Assembly (NCBI RefSeq): GCF_002929335.1
Contig: NZ_PJIL01000015.1
Span: 1-64,000, forward strand
Length of the DNA: 64,000 nt
Reading direction: 5' to 3'
Source: Arthrobacter sp. Y81
Lineage (GTDB): Bacteria > Actinomycetota > Actinomycetes > Actinomycetales > Micrococcaceae
Part shown: in pieces, positions 35,706-43,488 of the stretch
How positions within the stretch are numbered: the stretch's first letter is position 1
Layout: the number at the start of each line of letters is the position of its first letter
Program-made: the position numbers and the translations under genes
Notes under the pieces: generated by a model
Seen by the model: the letters and a program-made list of their open reading frames with translations, nothing else
The model's database searches: none
Told to the model about the DNA's origin: nothing

Positions 35706-35924
35706 GTCTTCTGCCTGTGGATCGCCAATGCCTTCCTCGGCCTGTTCTTCCCGTCGCTGGTGGCGGCAGGCGGCATCAAGGGAACCTTCTTCCGGTTCGG
35801 CATCGTCGGTATCCTGGCGCTGATCTTCATCTACACCCAGGTCCCCGAAACCCGGGGCCGGACCCTCGAAGCGCTCGAAGAGGACGTTACGACCGGCGCT
35901 ATATACATCGTCCACAAGAAATAG
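35706..35924 (+). pseudogene. Sugar-porter (MFS) C-terminal fragment
   Basis: The plus strand reads VFCLWIANAFLGLFFPSLVA, then AGGIKGTFFRFGIVGILALI and FIYTQVPETRGRTLEALEED, ending VTTGAIYIVHKK. This is the last one-and-a-half helices and the PETRGRTLE signature of MFS sugar porters. Everything upstream is missing, replaced by a reversed LacI fragment. A perfect hairpin 68 bp later is probably its original terminator. Confidence 0.8.
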
Positions 35925-35991
35925 GCCAGTACGCGCCACCGATCCCGAACAGCCGAGCCGTTCACTGAATCCCGAAACTCCGAATTGCCCG

Positions 35992-36036
35992 CTGACCGTC
36001 ACACGGAATCCGCCAGCGATCCCGTGTGACGGTCAG
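35992..36036 (+). terminator. Perfect 15-bp hairpin after the porter fragment
   Basis: CTGACCGTCACACGG (35992-36006) pairs exactly with CCGTGTGACGGTCAG (36022-36036). There is no T-run. It probably terminated the lost sugar-porter transcript and now insulates the fructan operon promoter about 67 bp downstream. Confidence 0.6.
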
Positions 36037-36102
36037 GACCAGGGTGCCGGAAGGTCAACAAGCTCGGGCAGACCCTGTCCGCCCGGGACGCCTTGGCCCC
36101 TA

Positions 36103-36152
36103 TTGACGCTCGATGTGACGCCCGCTACAGTTGATCCAGTTATACGAATAAC
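36103..36152 (+). promoter_or_regulatory. Promoter and LacI-type operator of the fructan operon
   Basis: A -35 TTGACG (36103-36108) and -10 TACAGT (36126-36131) are 17 bp apart. Just downstream, over the expected transcription start, lies CAGTTATACGAATAAC (36137-36152), whose core GTTAT-ACGA-ATAAC is an inverted repeat with the central CG typical of LacI-family operators. It precedes the lacI-type gene by 32 bp, so the operon is likely autorepressed. Confidence 0.75.
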
Positions 36153-36184
36153 CCACGAACGAGTACTGGCCCGAGGAGGTGCCC

Positions 36185-37228
36185 ATGGCTGGATCACGGC
36201 CAAAGTCAGGACCGACAATGCACGACGTCGCTGCTGCTGCGGGCGTTTCACAGGCCACCGTGTCTTTGGTGCTGAATTCGGCCTCCGGCTCGCGTTTCTC
36301 CGAGGAAACCCGCAAGCGCGTTCGGGACGCTGTGAACCGGCTCGGCTACCGCACCAACGCACACGCCAAGGTTCTCCGCGAAGGAGTGGCCGGCATGATC
36401 GGGTTCATCGGCGATTCCGTGGCCACCTCCCCTTTTGCCGGTGCCATCATTGAAGGCGCGCAGCAGCGGGCATGGGAGGACGGGCTCCTCCTGCTCACGG
36501 TGAACACCGGCGGAGATAGGGAGCTCGAGGCCGCATCCCTGGACACCATGCTCTCCTACAAGGTCGCAGGCGTCGTCTACGCCGCCATGTATCACCGGCT
36601 GCTGGACGTTCCAGAGGCCCTGGAGGGTGTCCGGGCCGTGGTACTGAACTCCCAGGACCGTGCCGGCCGCCTCCCAAGCGTTGCCCCCGACGAAGTGAAG
36701 GGCGGCTACACCGCCACCCGCCGGCTGCTGGATGCAGGGCACAGCCGGATAGGGCTGATTAACATCGAGACCCTGGAAAGCGGGCTGCCTGCTGCCGTCG
36801 GTCGATACCAGGGCTACACGGCGGCCCTTGAAGACGCGGGTCTGGAAGTGGACCCCGCCCTGGTCCGCTTCGGCGCGGGCGGCGAGGAAGATGGCTACAA
36901 GTATGCGATGGAGCTGCTGACCGCCGCCACGCCACCAACCGCGATTTTCTGTGCGAACGACCGTGGTGCATGGGGCGCCTACCAGGCGGTGTCTGACCTG
37001 CGGCTATCAATCCCCGGGGATGTATCCATCGTGGGCTTCGACAACCAGGCGATCCTGGCGCCGCACCTTCGCCCCGGCCTGACCACCCTCGACTTGCCGT
37101 TCGCCGCCATGGGCCGGCGTGCGGTTGAACTGATCCTCCAAAACGCGGAACCCGATGGCCGGGTCGAGCTGATGGACTGCCCTCTCGTTGAACGCATGTC
37201 AGTGACCCATCCTAAGGAGATGCCATGA
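36185..37228 (+). CDS. LacI-family repressor of the fructan operon
   Basis: Repressor of 347 aa. The helix-turn-helix is TMHDVAAAAGVSQATVSLVL and the hinge region RDAVNRLGYRTNAHAKVLRE. The sugar-binding domain contains GMIGFIGDSVATSPFAGAII, RLLDAGHSRIGLINIETLES and DVSIVGFDNQAILAPHLRPG. The ATG has GAGGAGGT 6 nt upstream; the GTG two codons earlier is part of that ribosome site. Its stop overlaps the first permease start (ATGA). It most likely senses a fructose-derived sugar and controls the ABC transporter and GH32 enzyme. Confidence 0.92.
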   Translation: MAGSRPKSGPTMHDVAAAAGVSQATVSLVLNSASGSRFSEETRKRVRDAVNRLGYRTNAHAKVLREGVAGMIGFIGDSVATSPFAGAIIEGAQQRAWEDGLLLLTVNTGGDRELEAASLDTMLSYKVAGVVYAAMYHRLLDVPEALEGVRAVVLNSQDRAGRLPSVAPDEVKGGYTATRRLLDAGHSRIGLINIETLESGLPAAVGRYQGYTAALEDAGLEVDPALVRFGAGGEEDGYKYAMELLTAATPPTAIFCANDRGAWGAYQAVSDLRLSIPGDVSIVGFDNQAILAPHLRPGLTTLDLPFAAMGRRAVELILQNAEPDGRVELMDCPLVERMSVTHPKEMP

Positions 37229-38199
37229 GCCGCACCATCCCGGCCCGACGCGGGCGTCCGTCGGCGGCACCGTTGCCGCAACGAAAAATTTCTCTTTCGC
37301 TCCGCATGAAGAGGATTTCTCGGGCGTGGCAGTTATACGTATTACTAGCTCCAGCGATCGTCTACATTCTGGTCTTCAAGTACTGGCCGATGTACGGCGT
37401 GCAGATCGCCTTCAAGAACTACAACCCGGTGGACGGGTTCACCGACAGCCCCTGGGTGGGCCTGACGCACTTCATCAGGTTCGTGAACTCCTACCAGTTC
37501 GGCCAGGTCGTCGGCAACACCCTGTGGATCGCGGTTCTGGGCCTGCTGGTAGCCTTCCCGATCCCTATCATCCTGGCATTGCTGGTCAATCAGCTCCAGA
37601 GCGAGAGGTTCAAGAAGTTCACGCAGACGGTGCTCTACTCCCCCGCTTTCATCTCCACCGTCGTGGTGGTCGGCATCATGTTCGTGGTCCTCTCCCCCAG
37701 ATCGGGGCTGGTGAACAACGCAATCCAGCTCTCCGGGGGCGAGCCGATCTTTTTCATGGGCTCCGCGGAGTGGTTCCGCCCCATCTACGTGATCTCGGAT
37801 GTCTGGCAGAACGCCGGCTTCTCCATGATCGTGTATCTGGCGGCCCTGGCCGGAATTGACCCGGCCCTTCACGACGCGGCCAAGGTGGACGGCGCCTCGA
37901 AGCTCCAGCGGATCCGGCACATCGATCTGCCAGGCATCATGCCGGTGGTGACGGTGCTATTCATCCTGGCTATCGGCAACCTGCTCAATGTCGGATTCGA
38001 GAAGGCGCTGCTCATGCAGACGCCGCTGAACCTCTCGTCCTCCGAGATCATCCAGACCTACGTCTACCACGCAGGCCTGCAGCAGGCGCAGTTCAGCTAC
38101 TCGGCCGCCATCGGCCTGTTCAATTCCCTCCTCAACCTGGCGCTGCTGCTCTTCTTCAACACGGTGGCGCGCCGGGCCAACCAAGCGACCCTGTGGTGA
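37225..38199 (+). CDS. ABC transporter permease, LplB-type (fructan/oligosaccharide import)
   Basis: Inner-membrane permease of 324 aa, MalF-like, with six helices and the EAA loop as DPALHDAAKVDGASKLQRIR. The region after helix 1, FKYWPMYGVQIAFKNYNPVD, is diagnostic of the LplB/YtcP/YesP carbohydrate permeases of CUT1. Translation is coupled to the lacI gene. Codons 37-41 include the rare TTA, GTA, TTA and CTA, which spell a second copy of the promoter operator. No ATPase gene is nearby, so a shared MsiK-type ATPase is likely. Confidence 0.93.
   Translation: MSRTIPARRGRPSAAPLPQRKISLSLRMKRISRAWQLYVLLAPAIVYILVFKYWPMYGVQIAFKNYNPVDGFTDSPWVGLTHFIRFVNSYQFGQVVGNTLWIAVLGLLVAFPIPIILALLVNQLQSERFKKFTQTVLYSPAFISTVVVVGIMFVVLSPRSGLVNNAIQLSGGEPIFFMGSAEWFRPIYVISDVWQNAGFSMIVYLAALAGIDPALHDAAKVDGASKLQRIRHIDLPGIMPVVTVLFILAIGNLLNVGFEKALLMQTPLNLSSSEIIQTYVYHAGLQQAQFSYSAAIGLFNSLLNLALLLFFNTVARRANQATLW
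37330..37345 (+). promoter_or_regulatory. Intragenic second LacI-operator copy
   Basis: CAGTTATACGTATTAC inside the permease gene matches the promoter operator CAGTTATACGAATAAC at 14 of 16 positions. It is about 1.19 kb downstream and in the same orientation. In this GC-rich genome it forces a run of rare codons, suggesting selection for the DNA site. It could serve as an auxiliary looping operator. Confidence 0.55.
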
Positions 38200-38206
38200 T
38201 GCCGAA

Positions 38207-39175
38207 ATGTCATTGACAACCAACCCCCGCACTATCGACAACCCGAACCGGACCGTCAGCCAGGGCGGACGCCCCCGCCCCAGGCCGACGCTCAGGGACA
38301 GGTACGGTGACCGCGTCTTCAACATCGCCGCAACCGCTGTCCTGCTGCTGTCCATCCTGGCCGTGGTGTACCCGCTGTACTTCATCGTGATCGCCTCGAT
38401 CAGCGACCCCAACGCTGTCTACGAGGGCAAGGTCTGGCTGTTCCCCTCCGGGGTCACCACTGAAGGCTATGAGCGGATCTTTGCCGACAGCCGGATCTGG
38501 AACGGCCTGGGCAACACAGTCATCTACACCGTCCTCGGCACCGCCATCAGCGTCAGCACCATCCTCTGCGGAGCCTACGCGCTGTCACGCAAGGACATGC
38601 CCGGCCGCAAAATCCTGATGCTGCTGTTCGTGATCACCATGTTTTTCGACGGCGGACTGATCACCAAGTACCTGGTGGTCCGTGACCTGGGCATGCTGGA
38701 CACCGTCTGGGCCGTGGTCCTCCCTGGCGCGGTGGGGGTCTGGAACCTGATCATCGCCCGGTCATTCTTCGAACACACTATCCCGAACGAACTGCGGGAG
38801 GCCGCCCAGATGGACGGGGCAACCGACTTCAAATTCTTCTTCAGGATGGTGCTTCCCCTCTCCAAGCCGCTGATCATGCTCATGATCATGGTCCACGTCG
38901 TGGCGCACTGGAACTCGTTCTTCGACGCGCTGATCTTCCTCAACGACGACTCCAAGTACCCGCTGCAGCTCGTCCTGCGCAACATCCTCATCCAATCAGA
39001 CGTCTCCTCCACCGGAACCACCGGCGGAGACATCGAATCCTATGCCGCTGCGCAACGGATCGCAGAGCTCACCAAGTACGCCATGATCGTCGTCTCGAGC
39101 CTGCCGCTCATGATTGCCCTGCCATTCATGCAGAAGCACTTCACCAAGGGCGCCATGATCGGCGCCGTCAAATAA
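38207..39175 (+). CDS. ABC transporter permease, YtcP-type
   Basis: MalG-like inner-membrane permease of 322 aa, second half of the importer. The N-terminus is cytoplasmic and basic; helix 1 is VFNIAATAVLLLSILAVVYP, and the EAA loop appears as IPNELREAAQMDGATDFKFF. The end, MIALPFMQKHFTKGAMIGAV, is typical of YtcP/LplC proteins. It starts 7 bp after the first permease and is followed by the binding protein. It should dock a CUT1 ATPase encoded elsewhere. Confidence 0.93.
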   Translation: MSLTTNPRTIDNPNRTVSQGGRPRPRPTLRDRYGDRVFNIAATAVLLLSILAVVYPLYFIVIASISDPNAVYEGKVWLFPSGVTTEGYERIFADSRIWNGLGNTVIYTVLGTAISVSTILCGAYALSRKDMPGRKILMLLFVITMFFDGGLITKYLVVRDLGMLDTVWAVVLPGAVGVWNLIIARSFFEHTIPNELREAAQMDGATDFKFFFRMVLPLSKPLIMLMIMVHVVAHWNSFFDALIFLNDDSKYPLQLVLRNILIQSDVSSTGTTGGDIESYAAAQRIAELTKYAMIVVSSLPLMIALPFMQKHFTKGAMIGAVK

Positions 39176-39247
39176 CTCCTCCCCAAATCGACCGCCCGGG
39201 CAACCGCCATCGGACGGCAGCAACCCCACCTCAGAATAGGAATGACC

Positions 39248-40855
39248 ATGGCACTCAGCCGTAAATACGCCGCCCTCGGCGCCGTCCTGGCCGGAACATT
39301 GACGTTCACCGCCTGCTCCGGCGGCGGCTCCGGCACCACGGAAATCAAGGACGCCTCCACCGACTTCGGGTTCCAGGAAACAGGCTTCCCGATCGTCAGC
39401 AAGCAACTCGACCTGACCTTCTCCGGCACCAAAGCGGCACTGGCCCCTGACTACAACACCATGGTCGTGGTCAAGGAGTGGGAAAAGGCCACCAACGTCC
39501 ACATCAACTGGGAGAACCTGCCCGAAACAGTCTTCCAGGAAAAGAAGAACCTCATCCTGGCCAGCGGTGACCTTCCCGATGCCTTCTTCAACACCGGCCT
39601 CACCGACGCCGAGATCGCCACCTACTCCGCCAGCGGCACCCTCATCGCCCTTGATGGACTCATTGAGAAGAACGCGCCCAACCTCTCCAAGCTGCTCTCC
39701 GCCCGTCCTGACATCAAGGCAGCCATCACCTCCTCGGACGGGCACATCTACTCCCTGCCGTCCGTCGAAGAGCTCGGCCTGGTCCAGTTCCCCAACGAAC
39801 TGGCCATCAACACCGCCTGGCTGAAGAAGCTCAACATCCCGATGCCCAAGACCATCGGTGAGTTCCACGACGCCCTGCTGGCCTTCAAGACCCAGGACGC
39901 GTCCGGGACCGGCAAGACCATACCGCTGAGCTTCATGCCCGGCTCCTGGTGCGGGGACATCGTTGACCTGATCGCCGCCCTCGGCGGAGTGCCGGACAAT
40001 ATGGACCACCGCATCGTCCAGGACGACAAAGTCATCTTCACCCCCACCCAGGACGGCTACAAAAAGGCCATCCAGACCCTGCACGAGTGGTACCAGGAGG
40101 GCCTGATCGATCCGGAATCGTTCTCCCAGGACGACAAGGCCTACCTGGCCAAGGGCAAGGCCGCCACGGAAAACCTCGGCTCCTTCGTCTGGTGGGAAGT
40201 CCCTGAAATGGTCGGCGCCGACCGAGCCAACAACTACGCCCTGGTCCCGGTCCTTGAGGGCACGGACGGCAAGCGGATCGCCAGCCAGTCCAACAACCAG
40301 GAAATCGCCCGCGGCGCCTTCGCCATCACCCGCAACAACAAATACCCGGCAGCGACCATGCGCTGGGCCGACAACCTCTACGACCCCATCCAGTCAGCCC
40401 AGGCCAACTGGGGGCCGATCGGCGAAACCCTGCAAAAGGACGCCAGCGGACTTCTGACCCAGATCCCCGCCCCGGCCGGAACCAGCGAAGGCGAACGCCG
40501 CCAGAAGGTCGCCCCCGGCGGCCCGAAGGCCAACACGGCCGAGAACTTCACCACCGTCGTCGCGCCCGAACCTCGCGCCGCTGAACGCCAAAAGACCGTC
40601 AACGAACTCTACAAGCCCTTCGCCGGCAACGACGGCTACCCCCCGGTCGCCCTGTCCAACGAAGAACTCCAGCAGATCAGCACCATCCAGACGGACACCA
40701 CCTCACTGGTCAAGCAGAACGTCGCCAAGTGGATCGTCTCCGGCGGCATCGAGCAGGAATGGGACGGCTACGTCTCCCAGCTCAAGAACGTCGGCGTCGA
40801 CAAAATGATCGAGGTCTACCAGCAGGCCTACGACCGCTACAAGAAGAACTCCTAG
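39248..40855 (+). CDS. Extracellular solute-binding lipoprotein, LplA-type
   Basis: Sugar-binding lipoprotein of 535 aa for the two preceding permeases. The signal peptide LGAVLAGTLTFTA ends in the lipobox with Cys23. Family markers are WEKATNVHINWENLPETVFQ, LILASGDLPDAFFNTGLTDA and WYQEGLIDPESFSQDDKAYL. The length is in the 500-550 range of LplA/YtcQ proteins, longer than maltose-type ones. I preferred the second ATG (MALSRKYAAL), 7 nt after AGGA, over one two codons upstream. A strong hairpin follows the gene and may stabilise its mRNA. Confidence 0.92.
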   Translation: MALSRKYAALGAVLAGTLTFTACSGGGSGTTEIKDASTDFGFQETGFPIVSKQLDLTFSGTKAALAPDYNTMVVVKEWEKATNVHINWENLPETVFQEKKNLILASGDLPDAFFNTGLTDAEIATYSASGTLIALDGLIEKNAPNLSKLLSARPDIKAAITSSDGHIYSLPSVEELGLVQFPNELAINTAWLKKLNIPMPKTIGEFHDALLAFKTQDASGTGKTIPLSFMPGSWCGDIVDLIAALGGVPDNMDHRIVQDDKVIFTPTQDGYKKAIQTLHEWYQEGLIDPESFSQDDKAYLAKGKAATENLGSFVWWEVPEMVGADRANNYALVPVLEGTDGKRIASQSNNQEIARGAFAITRNNKYPAATMRWADNLYDPIQSAQANWGPIGETLQKDASGLLTQIPAPAGTSEGERRQKVAPGGPKANTAENFTTVVAPEPRAAERQKTVNELYKPFAGNDGYPPVALSNEELQQISTIQTDTTSLVKQNVAKWIVSGGIEQEWDGYVSQLKNVGVDKMIEVYQQAYDRYKKNS

Positions 40856-40869
40856 CTCTGACTGACCTG

Positions 40870-40901
40870 CCGGGTGGGCCGGTCCGCGCCGGCCCACCCG
40901 G
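40870..40901 (+). promoter_or_regulatory. Intra-operon hairpin after the binding-protein gene
   Basis: CCGGGTGGGCCGG (40870-40882) pairs exactly with CCGGCCCACCCGG (40889-40901) in the 105-bp gap before the GH32 gene. No T-run follows. Such hairpins commonly protect the upstream binding-protein message and lower downstream expression. Confidence 0.6.
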
Positions 40902-40960
40902 GCCCCCAAGCTCCCGCATACGCGTTCCCCAGACCTGCACAGAATCGAGACTCCGCGTTC

Positions 40961-42469
40961 ATGACTGCCGCGACCGCCACCACGGCCGACACCTTCCGTC
41001 CGGCCCTGCACTACGCCGCCCGGAACACCTGGCTCAATGACCCCAACGGCCTGATTTTCCACGACGGCGTCTACCACCTCTATTACCAGAACAACCCGCT
41101 GGACAATGTCTGGGGCAACATGTCCTGGGGACACGCCACCTCCCCGGACCTGCTCACCTGGACCGAACACCCCGTCGCCATCGCCTGCGACGACGAAGAA
41201 GACATCTTCTCCGGCAGCATCGTCTTCGACCGGGACAACACCAGCGGATTCGGCACCAACTCGGCTCCGCCTCTGGTGGCCGTCTACACCAGCGCGTTCA
41301 AACCCGGCTCCGGACACCAGGGCATCCAGGCGCAGTCCCTGGCCTACAGCCTGGACGGAGGCTACACGTGGACCAAACACACTGCCAACCCCGTCCTGAA
41401 CCGCGGGTCAGCGGAGTTCCGCGACCCCAAAGTCATCAGCTACGACGGCGACGCCGGCAGCTATTGGGTGATGGTCGCCGTCGAAGCCACAGACTTCCAG
41501 GTTGTGCTCTATAAGTCCTACGACCTCAAGAACTGGGAGCCGCTGAGCACCTTCGGCCCGGCCAACGCCACCGGAGGCGTTTGGGAATGCCCTGACCTGT
41601 TTTCCCTCCCCGTCGACGGCGACCCGACGAACCTTCAGTGGGTCCTCACCGTCAACCTCAACCCCGGCGGCCCGAACAACGGCTCTGCCGGGCAATACTT
41701 CGTCGGCGATTTCGACGGGACCACATTCACCTCCGCCACCACCGTGACCGAAGGCCCCCAGGACCCGGAATGGTTGGGCGAATACCAGTGGCTGGACTGG
41801 GGCCGGGACTACTACGCCGCCGTCTCCTTCAGCGACGCACCCGACAACCGCCGTCTGATGATCGCCTGGATGAACAACTGGGAATACGCCAATCACATCC
41901 CCACCTCACCATGGCGCAGCCCCATGGCCCTGGCCCGCGAGATTTCCCTGCACACCATCGACGGTAAACCGCGCCTTACCCAAAAGGCAGCCGGCAATTT
42001 CGCCACGCTTCCCGAGGCAGGCCAAAAGTTCACCCTTACGGACACCGAAATAGCCGAGGGCACCCACATCTTGGAAGGTGCCGCGGGCAGCGTCCAGCGC
42101 ATCGATATCACCCTCACCCCGGGAACAGCCGAGGAATTCGGGCTGGTCGTGCGCGGCGACGGCGACTACGGTACCCGCATCGGCATCAGGCCCGCTGGCG
42201 GGGCCCTCATTGTTGACCGCCGCGAATCAGGGCAGACAGACTTTCATGAAGCCTTCGCCTCCATCGACACCGCCCCGATCCGGACTGCGGACGGCTCCTA
42301 CGAGCTCACCATCTACGTTGACCACTGCTCCGTGGAAGTCTTCGCCCAGGACGGCCTGGTCACCATGACGGAACTGATCTTCCCGGCACCCGGTTATACC
42401 GACCTGGCTGTATACGCCAGCGGTGGCTCGGCAACGATCAACAGCCTGCACGTCACCCAATACGCCTAA
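40961..42469 (+). CDS. GH32 beta-fructosidase (levanase/inulinase/sucrose hydrolase type), cytoplasmic
   Basis: Retaining fructan hydrolase of 502 aa. The nucleophile Asp27 is in NTWLNDPNGLIF, the transition-state stabiliser Asp155 in AEFRDPKVIS, and the acid/base Glu209 in WECPDLFSLP. A five-bladed propeller precedes a C-terminal beta-sandwich (RIDITLTPGTAEEFGLVVRG to VDHCSVEVFAQDGLVTMTEL). The start is the ATG of MTAATATTADTF. There is no signal peptide, so it hydrolyses fructo-oligosaccharides after ABC import. The lack of an SGSAV-like exoenzyme extension supports this. It is the last gene of the operon. Confidence 0.95.
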   Translation: MTAATATTADTFRPALHYAARNTWLNDPNGLIFHDGVYHLYYQNNPLDNVWGNMSWGHATSPDLLTWTEHPVAIACDDEEDIFSGSIVFDRDNTSGFGTNSAPPLVAVYTSAFKPGSGHQGIQAQSLAYSLDGGYTWTKHTANPVLNRGSAEFRDPKVISYDGDAGSYWVMVAVEATDFQVVLYKSYDLKNWEPLSTFGPANATGGVWECPDLFSLPVDGDPTNLQWVLTVNLNPGGPNNGSAGQYFVGDFDGTTFTSATTVTEGPQDPEWLGEYQWLDWGRDYYAAVSFSDAPDNRRLMIAWMNNWEYANHIPTSPWRSPMALAREISLHTIDGKPRLTQKAAGNFATLPEAGQKFTLTDTEIAEGTHILEGAAGSVQRIDITLTPGTAEEFGLVVRGDGDYGTRIGIRPAGGALIVDRRESGQTDFHEAFASIDTAPIRTADGSYELTIYVDHCSVEVFAQDGLVTMTELIFPAPGYTDLAVYASGGSATINSLHVTQYA

Positions 42470-42559
42470 CGCTGACCGTCACCGGCCAGCCCTGCGCAGC
42501 CCCAATTCGACGTCGTAGTTGTGGGCGAAGGCCCTCACCGAATCCACACGAAGGGAGGG

Positions 42560-42680
42560 TCAGTAGCCGCAGGACCGGCGGATGATGAGCTCTGTGGGGA
42601 ATAGCTGGATCTTCCCGTCTGTGGGCCTCGTGGATGGCGCGCAGGGCGCCTACCGCCAGAAGGTCGGAGCTCGCGAAGTC
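42560..42680 (-). pseudogene. LacI-family C-terminal remnant
   Basis: The minus strand reads ASSDLLAVGALRAIHEAHRR and then, in another frame, KIQLFPTELIIRRSCGY and a stop. These are the co-inducer domain SSDLLAVGAL segment and the standard end (LFPTELIVRxSC) of a LacI repressor, brought together by an internal deletion. It sits between the GH32 gene and the TetR gene. It may be the former repressor of the fructan or a neighbouring operon. Confidence 0.7.
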
Positions 42681-42685
42681 AGCGA

Positions 42686-43288
42686 TCAGCGCGGCAGGAT
42701 AACTCTGACCTGGTCCCTGATCTCACTGACGATGTCGTCGACGGTGGCGGCGGCATTAGTCGTGGCCGCCATGCTGAGGAACATAATCGCGGAAATGACG
42801 TGCGCGAGCGCGGCTGCGTCGCCGGGCTCGACACGTGGGTCCCGTCGCAGCACGACGGTGATCGCTTCTTCGGTCTGAACAGTCAGGTCGAGGGCGTCGC
42901 GGTGGTGGGGTTCCTCGGGATCGCCGAAGACCATCTCCCGCAGGTATGTCCGACCGTTTTCGATCTGGCCGCGATTGCATTCGACAACCGGGCGGACGAT
43001 TGCCATGACCCCTTCGAGCGGGTCGGGTACCGTCTCGGCTGCAGCTTTGCCCCTAACGAGCGCGTCAGAGTAGCTGGAGTTCTGTACGAGCAGGAGCAAT
43101 TCGCCTTTTGACTTGGCGTATAGGAACAGTGTGCCGGCACCAATATCGGCCTTGTCCGCGATCTGCTGAGTGGTGACCTCATCCACACCGTGCATTGCGA
43201 AGAGCTCGCGGGCAGCGGCTGTTATGCGGTCGAGTTTGGCCTGTTTGTTCCGCTCACGTCGGCCGACCGGCTGAGGGGCGACTGGCAT
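42686..43288 (-). CDS. TetR-family regulator
   Basis: Repressor of 200 aa. The helix-turn-helix is ITAAARELFAMHGVDEVTTQ with QIADKADIGAGTLFLYAKSK (residues 20-58), and an all-helical ligand domain follows. I chose the ATG of MPVAPQPVGRRERN with GGAGGACG 7 nt upstream over a longer frame of 10 codons. It is divergent from the SDR gene, and a similar operator-like sequence also precedes the downstream oxidoreductase/hydrolase cluster. It probably controls both transcription units. Confidence 0.88.
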   Translation of the reverse strand: MPVAPQPVGRRERNKQAKLDRITAAARELFAMHGVDEVTTQQIADKADIGAGTLFLYAKSKGELLLLVQNSSYSDALVRGKAAAETVPDPLEGVMAIVRPVVECNRGQIENGRTYLREMVFGDPEEPHHRDALDLTVQTEEAITVVLRRDPRVEPGDAAALAHVISAIMFLSMAATTNAAATVDDIVSEIRDQVRVILPR

Positions 43289-43318
43289 AACACGTCCTCC
43301 GGAATAGAATCTGACCAT

Positions 43319-43345
43319 ACTCAGTTATGAGTGTAGTCACTACTG
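43319..43345. promoter_or_regulatory. TetR-type operator between tetR and SDR genes
   Basis: The palindrome ACTCA-GTTA-TGAGT (43319-43332) overlaps a 20-21-nt sequence starting TTATGAG and ending TCACTACTG (43325-43345). That sequence reappears with 14 of 21 matches at 46819-46839. It lies 31 bp upstream of the TetR start. Confidence 0.6.
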
Positions 43346-43488
43346 TGTGGGCTCGAATGTGCCTGCGTTCATCATCCCACGGCGGCCCGAAGCACCAAGC
43401 TCGCTCGTCGGCAGCGGTGACGCTCATGAAAACCTTCGACCTGCTGCACCGCCAGGTGCGGCGATCCAACAATGGAAAGACCGTGAAC

